A stretch of DNA of 64,000 bases from Nocardioides mangrovicus (GTDB lineage: Bacteria; Actinomycetota; Actinomycetes; Propionibacteriales; Nocardioidaceae): positions 519,614 through 583,613 of the forward strand of contig NZ_RDBE01000001.1 of NCBI RefSeq assembly GCF_003674065.1. The letters are read 5' to 3'. The notes under the pieces are model-generated. The model was not told the origin of the DNA. It made no database searches and was given only the letters and a program-made list of their open reading frames with translations. Shown here one piece after another: positions 55,197-62,000 of this stretch. Position 1 is the first letter of the stretch. Each line of letters begins with the position of its first letter. Position numbers and translations under genes: made by a program.

Positions 55197-56261
55197 TCAA
55201 TGGTCCGATCGGGTCGGCGTGGCCCAGTCCAGCAGTCGCTCGCGGGGCCAGGTGTTGACGATCCGATCGGCCGGTACGTGGTGCTCCTCGGCGCGGGCGC
55301 AGCCGTAGATCAAGAAGTCGAGCTGCCCGGGCGCGTGGGAGTCGGAGTCGATGGAGAACAGGCAGCCCAGCTCCAGGGCGAGGTCGATCAGCTCCCCGGG
55401 CGGGTCGCGGCGCTCCGGGCGGGCGTTGATCTCGACCGCGGTGCCGTGCTCGGCGCAGGCCTCGAACACCGCGCGGGCGTCGAACCGCGACTGGTCGCGG
55501 GTGCCGCGGCTTCCCATCACCATCCGGCCGGTGCAGTGGCCGAGCACGTTGGTGCGCGGGTTGCGGACGGCGGCGATCATGCGGCGAGTCATCGCCTCGG
55601 GCTCCATCTTCAGCTTCGAGTGCACCGAGGCCACCCGTACGTCGAGCCGGTCGAGCAGCTCCTCGGACTGGTCGAGCCCGCCGTCGTCGAGGATGTCGAC
55701 CTCGATGCCCTTGAGCAGCGTGAACCCCTCCTCGCCCCCTTGCTGGCGCAGGTGCTGGTTCACGGCGTCGACGACGCCGAGCTGCTTGGTCAGCCGCGCG
55801 GCCGAGAGCCCGTTGGCGACGGTGAGGCGGGGGGAGTGGTCGGTGAGCACCAGGTACTCATGACCCAGCTCCATGGCCGTGAAGGCCATCTCCTCGATCG
55901 GCGAGCCGCCGTCGGACCAGTCGGAGTGGGAGTGCAGGTCGCCGCGCAGCGCCGCTCGCAGCTCGGTGCCGCCGTCGACCAGCGGGCCGGCCTCCTCGCG
56001 CTCGAGCTTCGCCAGCCGTTCGGGCACGCGTCCGGCCACCGCGTCGGCAATGACGGCGGCCGTCGACGCCCCGACCCCGGGCAGCTCCTTGAGCGTGCCC
56101 GCCTCGGCCCGCGCGCGCACCTCGTCCTCGCTCAGCGGGAGCACGGCCGCGGCCGCCTTCCGGAACGCCTGCACCTTGTAGGTGTCGGCTCGCGAGCGCT
56201 CGAGCAGGAACGCGATGCGTCGCAGCGCCGCGACCGGTCCGTCGTCCCAGGTCTCGCTCAC
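55197..56261 (-). CDS. PHP-domain phosphoesterase with N-terminal helix-hairpin-helix region
   Basis: The 354-residue protein has an N-terminal DNA polymerase beta-like 8-kDa/HhH region (ALRRIAFLLE..., KELPGVGASTAAVIAD near 59). The PHP domain shows the metal motifs DLHSHSDWSDGG, LTDHSPR, GIEVDIL, VASVHSKL, GHCTGR, EINARPER and DSDSHAPG. It resembles the C-terminal half of PolX proteins without the polymerase palm and may remove 3' phosphates or nucleotides in repair. Confidence 0.87.
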   Translation of the reverse strand: MSETWDDGPVAALRRIAFLLERSRADTYKVQAFRKAAAAVLPLSEDEVRARAEAGTLKELPGVGASTAAVIADAVAGRVPERLAKLEREEAGPLVDGGTELRAALRGDLHSHSDWSDGGSPIEEMAFTAMELGHEYLVLTDHSPRLTVANGLSAARLTKQLGVVDAVNQHLRQQGGEEGFTLLKGIEVDILDDGGLDQSEELLDRLDVRVASVHSKLKMEPEAMTRRMIAAVRNPRTNVLGHCTGRMVMGSRGTRDQSRFDARAVFEACAEHGTAVEINARPERRDPPGELIDLALELGCLFSIDSDSHAPGQLDFLIYGCARAEEHHVPADRIVNTWPRERLLDWATPTRSDH

Positions 56262-56279
56262 GCCAGGTATTCAACCGTC

Positions 56280-56642
56280 CTACTGGGTGGCCTGGTAGAC
56301 GCTCATCGCGGCCGCCATGCTGCCCTCGCCCGCCACCGGGTGGCCGAGGTCGTCGTCGTGGCCGCAGCGGTCGCAGCGGCGATAGGGGGCGTTGTCGGCG
56401 GTGCGGTAGGTGTGCCAGTGGTGCAGGCCCAGCCGGCAGCGCAGCCGAATGCGGTGGCCGTCGAGACCGATCTGCGGTCGACGCAGGGCGTGACGCAGGG
56501 CGGGCACGGTCAGCCAGAACCCGATCACGTACCTCGCGCGGCGGTGGCCGCGCAGGTCGGCGAGGTCGGCCTCGGTCTCCTCGCGGTAGCGCGCGCGGAC
56601 CTCGACCGGCAGCAGCCGCAGGGCGAGTCCGAGGCCGCTCAC
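56280..56642 (-). CDS. PadR-coupled protein of unknown function with a zinc-ribbon-like tail
   Basis: GTG 56642 overlaps the PadR stop (GTGA), giving 120 residues. The N terminus GLALRLLPVEVRARYREETEADL resembles the HAAS-type helical segment often encoded with PadR. The middle holds a tryptophan/His segment LHHWHTYRTADN followed by CDRCGHDDD, a possible metal site with the earlier Cys. No enzymatic family is recognised. Confidence 0.68.
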   Translation of the reverse strand: MSGLGLALRLLPVEVRARYREETEADLADLRGHRRARYVIGFWLTVPALRHALRRPQIGLDGHRIRLRCRLGLHHWHTYRTADNAPYRRCDRCGHDDDLGHPVAGEGSMAAAMSVYQATQ

Positions 56643-56944
56643 GACGCGCCGCCCCACGCCACCGCAGGCCGGCGAGCACGTTCCGCCGCGGCTCGCGCCC
56701 TGCCGAGGCCGTCGGGCGTCAACCGGTAGTACCGGCGTCGGGGCCGTCCCTCGGCGGTGGGGTCGACGTCCTCCCAGCGCGAGGTCAACCACCCGGCTCG
56801 CTCCAGCCGGGCCAGGATCGGGTGCACGGTGCCGCTCGGCAGCCCGGCGGCCTCCCCGATCCGGCGGCCGAAGTGCTCCCGCTCCGGCTCGGCGAGCATC
56901 GCCTCCAGCACCAGCCGGGTGGGGATCGTCATGCGAGCGACCAT
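56639..56944 (-). CDS. PadR-family transcriptional regulator
   Basis: The 101-residue winged-helix protein has TRLVLEAMLAEPEREHFGRRIGEA, then LPSGTVHPILARLERAGWLTS and a wing RPRRRYYRLTPDG. It probably represses its own two-gene unit. Confidence 0.92.
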   Translation of the reverse strand: MVARMTIPTRLVLEAMLAEPEREHFGRRIGEAAGLPSGTVHPILARLERAGWLTSRWEDVDPTAEGRPRRRYYRLTPDGLGRARAAAERARRPAVAWGGAS

Positions 56945-57031
56945 GGTCTTACTCTACCTAGGGCTGGTGCGATGTCCACAGCCGCGCGTCCGTGCGCGGC
57001 GATCGTCGGTGCGGCGTCCTAGTCTCGGTCC

Positions 57032-57610
57032 ATGACCGCCGACCGGGTGCCTCGCCAGCGCGACGGGGTGGACGGCGTGGATGGCGTGGATGGCGTGGAC
57101 GGGTCGACCGTGGTGGAGGTGCGCCGCTCCCGGCGGCGCACGCGCACGGTCTCGGCCTACCGGCAGGACGGCAAGGTCGTGGTGCTCATCCCGGCGCGGT
57201 TCAGCCGGGCGGAGGAGGCCGAGTGGGTGCAGACGATGCTGCAGCGCCTCGAGCGGAAGGGCAGCCGCCGCCGCAGCGACGCCGACCTGGAGCGGCGCGC
57301 CCACCGTCTCGGGCTGGAGCTGGGTCTCCCCGAACCCGACTCGGTGCGCTGGGTGACCAACCAGCAGGCCCGCTGGGGCTCCTGCACCCCGGCCGACGGC
57401 TCGATCCGGCTCTCCCACCGGCTGCAGGAGATGCCCGACTGGGTCTCGGACTACGTGCTCGTGCACGAGATGGCCCACCTGCTGGAGCCGCGTCACGACG
57501 CCCGGTTCTGGCGGCTGGTCGACGCCTACCCGCGCGCGGAGCGCGCGAAGGGCTATCTCGAGGGCGTCGCGGCGGCGGCGCACCTGGACCTGGCCGAGCT
57601 CACCGACTGA
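57032..57610 (+). CDS. YgjP/DUF45-type metallopeptidase-like protein
   Basis: The 192-residue protein has the gluzincin motif HEMAHLLEPRHDARFW near residue 150 and the typical TNQQARWGSCTPADGSIRLS upstream of it. Near the N terminus a 9-bp DNA repeat (57062-57097, four units) encodes Asp-Gly-Val repeats. It is convergent with and overlaps the Nudix gene by 11 bp. Confidence 0.87.
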   Translation: MTADRVPRQRDGVDGVDGVDGVDGSTVVEVRRSRRRTRTVSAYRQDGKVVVLIPARFSRAEEAEWVQTMLQRLERKGSRRRSDADLERRAHRLGLELGLPEPDSVRWVTNQQARWGSCTPADGSIRLSHRLQEMPDWVSDYVLVHEMAHLLEPRHDARFWRLVDAYPRAERAKGYLEGVAAAAHLDLAELTD

Positions 57611-58124
57611 CGGCCAGGCGCACCAGGGGCTCGAGCTCGGCGTCGGGCAGCTCGCCGACCGGCCACCAGCGCACGTCGTGCGACTCGGCGCTGACCGTCG
57701 GCTGCGCACCAGGCGGGGCGTGCAGCACGTACCGAACGTCGAGATGGCGGGCACCCGGACGGCAGAACGGCACCTCGTGGACGTCGAGCTGCACCGGTCC
57801 GGGCATCGGTAGCAGTCCGTCGATGCCGGACTCCTCGGTGGCTTCGCGCAGCGCCGCGTCGGCCAGCGTCGGGTCGGCCGGCTCGAGGTGGCCGCCGAGC
57901 TGGAACCACCGGTTCGCCTTACGGTGCAACGTGAGCAGCACCTGGCGGCGGTCGGCGTCGAGGACCACGGCGCTGGCGGTGAGGTGGTCGAGCCGACCGT
58001 CGCGCCACAGGGCGTCGGCGTGTGAGCTCAGCTGCTCGACGTAGGTGGCGCGAAGCACCTCCTGGCCGGCGTCGGGCGGCTGCCAGCCGAGGAGAGTGGC
58101 CAGCGCGTCGTCGCGCAGGCTCAC
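57600..58124 (-). CDS. Nudix hydrolase
   Basis: GTG 58124 overlaps the upstream stop (GTGA), giving 174 residues. The Nudix box is GGHLEPADPTLADAALREATEESG: the REATEE core is intact but the usual Glu after Gly-x5 is Asp. The N-terminal 35 residues (LGWQPPDAGQEVLRATYVE) are helical. Substrate unknown. It is coupled to the DUF2342 gene. Confidence 0.87.
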   Translation of the reverse strand: MSLRDDALATLLGWQPPDAGQEVLRATYVEQLSSHADALWRDGRLDHLTASAVVLDADRRQVLLTLHRKANRWFQLGGHLEPADPTLADAALREATEESGIDGLLPMPGPVQLDVHEVPFCRPGARHLDVRYVLHAPPGAQPTVSAESHDVRWWPVGELPDAELEPLVRLAVSR

Positions 58125-59524
58125 TCGCGCTTGTCGTCGGGGCCGTCGGGCCCGTCGGGCTGGTCGCCGTCGAGCAGCTTGCTCAGCTCGGCGTCGAACT
58201 CGGCGTCGCTCATCTCGGCCGGCTCCTCGACGTCGGCCTTGAAGCCCAGCGGGTCGTCGAGGTCGGCGGCGCTGGGCAGCAGGTCGGGGTGCGCCCAGAC
58301 CGCGTCGCGCTCGTCGGCGCCCAGCCGCGAGCGCAGCGAGCCCCACAGCGCCGAGGCGTCGCGCAGCCGGCGCGGTCGCAGCTCGAGACCGACCAGGGCG
58401 GCGAACGTCTGCTCCGCCGGGCCGCCGGCCGCGCGGCGTCGCCGGACGGCTTCCTGCAGCTTCGCGGCCGCCGGCATGCGCGGCGCGGTGGCCTGGCCGA
58501 CGACCTCGTCGACCCAGCCCTCCACCAGCGCCAGCGTGGTCTCCAGCCGCTCCAGCGCGGCCTTCTGCGCCGGCGTCTGCTCGGGCTCGAAGAGGCCGCC
58601 GGTGAGCGCCTCCTGCAGGCCGCTGGGGTCGGTGGGGTCCAGGCCCTGCAGCTTGGACTCGATGCCGGCGACGTCGATGGTCATGCCGCGGCCGTAATCC
58701 TCCACCGAAGAGATCAGGTGCTGGCGCAGCCACGGCACGTGGGCGAAGAGCCGCTGGTGGGCGCACTCGCGCAGCGCCAGGTAGAGCACGACGTCGTCCT
58801 CGCCGACGTCGAGGCCCTCGCAGAAGGCGGTGACGTTGCTGGTGACCAGGGCCGCCATGCCGGCCGGGCCCAGCGGTAGTCCGATGTCGGAGGCGCTGAG
58901 CACCTCCTGCGAGAGCCCGCCCAGCGCCGAGCCGACCTGCTGGCCGAACATCGAGCCGCCGAGCTGGCTGAACATGCCGGTGAGCGGACCGAGCATCTGC
59001 TCCATGCCCTTGAGCTGCTCGGGCAGCCCGCCCAGCTGGCCGCCGAGGGCGTTGTCCACGGCCCCGGTGACGTGGTGGGCCACCGGACCCACGAGCACCT
59101 TCCAGACGTCCATCGTCTGCTCGACCCACTCCGCGCGGCTCCACGCGGCGCCGATGGTGACGCCCGAGGGCAGCGGGGTCATCGCGTCGAGCCAGTGGTC
59201 GGCCAGCCGCACCGAGTCGGCGACGCGGTCGCGGTCGGCGCGCCCGGGCGTCGGGTCCGGCTCCTGGGCCGTGGTGCGGCGAGCGATGTCGTGGGCCAGG
59301 CCCCAGTTGACCGGTCCGTCGTAGGGCTGCAGGAACGCCTGCATCTGGCCCATCAGCGCGCTGAAGTCGGGCAGCTGGCCGCCGGCGCCGCCGAACTGAC
59401 CACCCAGCTGTCCCCCGAGCTGACCGAAGAGCTGCTCGAAGGGCGTGCCCTTGAACGGGTTGTCCTCCCCGGGGCCGTCATGGCCGTCGGGGTCTCCCGG
59501 CTGGTCCGGAGTGCGGTCTGCCAT
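58121..59524 (-). CDS. Zincin-like DUF2342 (F420-biosynthesis-associated-type) protein
   Basis: The 467-residue protein has a Gly-rich N terminus (GQLGGQLGGQFGGAGG near 35-50), followed by the DUF2342 core: WSRAEWVEQTMD, GGQLGGLPEQLKGME, and RECAHQRLFAHVPWL near 255-270. The last stretch sits where the zincin His-Glu helix lies. It corresponds to the Rv3195 position in M. tuberculosis. Function is not established. Confidence 0.84.
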   Translation of the reverse strand: MADRTPDQPGDPDGHDGPGEDNPFKGTPFEQLFGQLGGQLGGQFGGAGGQLPDFSALMGQMQAFLQPYDGPVNWGLAHDIARRTTAQEPDPTPGRADRDRVADSVRLADHWLDAMTPLPSGVTIGAAWSRAEWVEQTMDVWKVLVGPVAHHVTGAVDNALGGQLGGLPEQLKGMEQMLGPLTGMFSQLGGSMFGQQVGSALGGLSQEVLSASDIGLPLGPAGMAALVTSNVTAFCEGLDVGEDDVVLYLALRECAHQRLFAHVPWLRQHLISSVEDYGRGMTIDVAGIESKLQGLDPTDPSGLQEALTGGLFEPEQTPAQKAALERLETTLALVEGWVDEVVGQATAPRMPAAAKLQEAVRRRRAAGGPAEQTFAALVGLELRPRRLRDASALWGSLRSRLGADERDAVWAHPDLLPSAADLDDPLGFKADVEEPAEMSDAEFDAELSKLLDGDQPDGPDGPDDKRE

Positions 59525-59561
59525 TGCTCCAAAGTACCGCCGTGACCATAGGCTCAGACCG

Positions 59562-59984
59562 GTGAGTGTGGTGCGGCTGGTCGACGTGCGCGAGGTCCCC
59601 CTCGACCCGGCCGAGGTGCTCGACGCCGTCCGCGACGCCGAGGGCGGCGGACTCGACCTCTTCGTCGGCCTGGTGCGCGACCACGACCACGGCCGCGGCG
59701 TCTCCCGGCTGGAGTACTCCGCGCACCCCACCGCAGCAGCGACGATCCGCGAGGTGGCCGAGGAGGTGGCCGCGGAGTTCGACGTCCTGGCCGTCGCGGC
59801 GGTCCACCGCACCGGGATGCTCGAGATCGGCGACGTCGCCGTGGTCACCGCCGCCGTGGCCGCCCACCGCGGTCAGGCCTTCGACGCCAACCGGGCGCTG
59901 ATCGACCGTCTGAAGCAGCGCACGCCGATCTGGAAGCACCAGCTCTTCGCCGACGGCGACGAGGAATGGGTCGGCACGCCGTAG
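59562..59984 (+). CDS. moaE: Molybdopterin synthase catalytic subunit MoaE
   Basis: The 140-residue protein has LDLFVGLVRDHDHGRGVSRLEY near 33, the AVHRTGMLEIGD stretch near 86, and the catalytic-Lys region RLKQRTPIWKHQLF near 120. MoaE with thiocarboxylated MoaD inserts sulfur into precursor Z to make molybdopterin. Together with MoeZ at the other end of the window it supports the molybdenum hydroxylase. GTG 59562 start; divergent from the DUF2342 gene. Confidence 0.93.
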   Translation: MSVVRLVDVREVPLDPAEVLDAVRDAEGGGLDLFVGLVRDHDHGRGVSRLEYSAHPTAAATIREVAEEVAAEFDVLAVAAVHRTGMLEIGDVAVVTAAVAAHRGQAFDANRALIDRLKQRTPIWKHQLFADGDEEWVGTP

Positions 59985-59992
59985 AACCGGGG

Positions 59993-60029
59993 CGAAACGG
60001 CACTCGGGTGCGCGAACCCGGCCGTTTCG
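59993..60029. terminator. Hairpin after moaE (CGAAACGGC arms)
   Basis: CGAAACGGC (59993-60001) and GCCGTTTCG (60021-60029) pair perfectly over a 19-base loop that has its own GGGT/ACCC pairing. It begins 8 bp after the moaE stop and has no T-tract. Confidence 0.45.
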
Positions 60030-60052
60030 TGGGCGGTGTGCCCGGCTTCGTC

Positions 60053-60086
60053 CCCCGGTTTCACCCGCCGGCCGGCGAAACCGGGG
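60053..60086. terminator. Second hairpin after moaE (CCCCGGTTTC arms)
   Basis: CCCCGGTTTC (60053-60062) and GAAACCGGGG (60077-60086) form a perfect 10-bp stem around a 14-base GC-rich loop. With the preceding hairpin it makes a double structure before the next gene. Confidence 0.45.
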
Positions 60087-60138
60087 CCCGCCCGCGCGCC
60101 GCCCCACCAGCCCCACGAGCCCCACCTATCCTGTCCGG

Positions 60139-60369
60139 GTGGCGATCCTCCTCTGGCTGGTCCCGGCAGCACTGGCCACCTGCGCGGCCATGGTGCTCGC
60201 CGGCTGGCTGGGCCGGGAGCGCACGACGAGCCAGCGGCAGGCCGACCGGGCCCAGCAGCGGTTCGCCCGCGCCATGGACCGGCCGATGCCGGCCGGGTCG
60301 CGGGTGGCCTCGCCGCGAGTGCGCAGCACCGGGATCGCGGTGCGCGCCGCCCGGCGGCCCTTGCGATAG
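60139..60369 (+). CDS. Small single-pass membrane protein of unknown function
   Basis: A 76-residue product from GTG 60139 has one N-terminal transmembrane helix (residues 3-22, LLWLVPAALATCAAMVLAGW). A cytoplasmic basic tail with repeated Arg follows. No family recognised. It lies 24 bp upstream of the PDZ-Lon gene on the same strand and may be co-transcribed. Confidence 0.6.
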   Translation: MAILLWLVPAALATCAAMVLAGWLGRERTTSQRQADRAQQRFARAMDRPMPAGSRVASPRVRSTGIAVRAARRPLR

Positions 60370-60393
60370 GTCCGGTCTGAGAGGGTCGGGGGC

Positions 60394-61446
60394 ATGTCGC
60401 GCCGCACCACTGCCAGCGTGGTGGGCTTCGTCCTGCTGGTGGGGTGCCTTCTCGCGGCGGCCGTCGTGCCGCTGCCGTACACGATCTACTCGCCGGGTCC
60501 GACCGTGAACCTGCTGGGCAAGAGCGACAAGCGCGAGATCATCGCGGTCTCGGGCGCCAAGACCTACCGCGACGGCGGCGACCTTCGGCTGCTCACCGTC
60601 GTGCCCACCGGTCCCGACGACACCGTGAGCCTGCTCGGTGCGCTCAGCGCGTGGGTGCGACCCGACCAGGCGGTCTACCGCAAGAGCGACATCTACGCCA
60701 CCGACCAGACCAGCGACAGCGTGGAGGAGCAGGGGCAGGTCGACATGGTCGACTCCCAGGACTCCGCGGTGGCCGCCGCCCTCACCCAGCTCGGCTACAC
60801 CTTCACCACCTCGGTGCAGGTGCTCGGCATCCAGCGCGGCGGTCCCGGCGACGGCGCCTTGGAGGTGCACGACCAGCTGGTGTCGGTCAACGGCACCGCG
60901 GTGAGCGACATCGCGGGCGCGGTCAAGGACATCCAGGCGGTCAAGCCGGGCAGCCGGGTCCGTCTGGTGGTGCGGCGCAGCGGCAAGACGCAGACGTTGC
61001 GCGTGCGCACGGTCGCCTCCCAGGCCGACAAGACCAAGTCGGCGCTCGAGGTCACCATCGGCGTGGGCTACGACTTCCCGATCGACGTCGACGTCCGCGT
61101 CGGGGACAACATCGGCGGCCCGAGTGCCGGGATGATGATCGCGATGACCGTCTACGACACCCTCACGCCCGGCTCGCTGACCAAGGGCGCCGACGTCGCC
61201 GGCACCGGCACGATCGACGCGAAGGGGCAGGTCGGGGGCATCGGCGGCATCCAGCAGAAGCTGGTGGCGGCCCAGCGCGCCGGTGCCCGGCTGTTCCTGG
61301 CCCCGGCCGACAACTGCGACGAGGTGCGCGGCGGTCCCTACGACTCCGAGCGGATGCGGGTGGTGAAGGTGAGCACGCTCAAGGGCGCCATCGCCGACGT
61401 GAAGGCCTGGACGAGCGACCACGACGCGAAGCTGCCGGCATGCTGA
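60394..61446 (+). CDS. Membrane-anchored PDZ-Lon serine protease
   Basis: The 350-residue protein has an N-terminal membrane anchor (about 8-28), a PDZ domain (about 140-215, GGPGDGALEVHDQLVSVNG), and a Lon-type S16 protease domain. The catalytic Ser is in GGPSAGMMIAM near 248 and the Lys in GGIQQKLVAAQRAGA near 290. It corresponds to Rv3194c. It probably degrades or processes envelope proteins on the outer face. Confidence 0.93.
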   Translation: MSRRTTASVVGFVLLVGCLLAAAVVPLPYTIYSPGPTVNLLGKSDKREIIAVSGAKTYRDGGDLRLLTVVPTGPDDTVSLLGALSAWVRPDQAVYRKSDIYATDQTSDSVEEQGQVDMVDSQDSAVAAALTQLGYTFTTSVQVLGIQRGGPGDGALEVHDQLVSVNGTAVSDIAGAVKDIQAVKPGSRVRLVVRRSGKTQTLRVRTVASQADKTKSALEVTIGVGYDFPIDVDVRVGDNIGGPSAGMMIAMTVYDTLTPGSLTKGADVAGTGTIDAKGQVGGIGGIQQKLVAAQRAGARLFLAPADNCDEVRGGPYDSERMRVVKVSTLKGAIADVKAWTSDHDAKLPAC

Positions 61447-62000
61447 ACCAGCTGGAGGCGGTGGTGCGCGAGATCGAGGCGCACGCGGCCGAGTCCGGGT
61501 GGGACCGTGGCGCCGGCCTGTACGCGCTCGTCCCCACCGCCGAGCTGGCCGCGGCGGAGCCGGCGCTGGCCGCTCAGCTCGGCCTATCCGCCGACGCGGC
61601 CGGGTTCACCCCGATCGACCAGGAGCTGCCCGCCGACCGCGACCTGGAGGACGAGCTGTCGCGGATGAGCTGGCCCGAGGAGGTCGCGGGCTGCGCGGCG
61701 GTCGTGGAGCGGCTCGTGCTGCCGCCGTCGGCCGAGGCCGAGATCCCCGAGGAGCCCGGGGCCGCACAGACGTTCGCGGCGCAGCACCCCGAGCGACAGG
61801 AGCTGCGCCTGGTGGCCGCCGCGCTGCGCGACGGGACGACCTGCTGCGCGATGCGGTTCCGCAGCCACGACGAGGCCGCCTCCGTCGTGGTCGGACCCGA
61901 CCTCGTGCCCACCCTTCTAGAGTTGCTCCAGACCACCCTGGCCGGGTCGGTCGAATCCGAGCACTCAGCAGATCCCGATCGCGAGGAGAGCCAGCAGTGA
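61440..62000 (+). CDS. PPA1309-family protein
   Basis: The 186-residue acidic protein has RLVLPPSAEAEIPEE and then QHPERQELRLVAAALRDGTT, a pattern of the PPA1309 family named from Propionibacterium. No biochemical function is known to me. It overlaps the protease stop by 7 bp and the next start by 4 bp (GTGA), so it belongs to one operon with both. Confidence 0.83.
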   Translation: MLNQLEAVVREIEAHAAESGWDRGAGLYALVPTAELAAAEPALAAQLGLSADAAGFTPIDQELPADRDLEDELSRMSWPEEVAGCAAVVERLVLPPSAEAEIPEEPGAAQTFAAQHPERQELRLVAAALRDGTTCCAMRFRSHDEAASVVVGPDLVPTLLELLQTTLAGSVESEHSADPDREESQQ

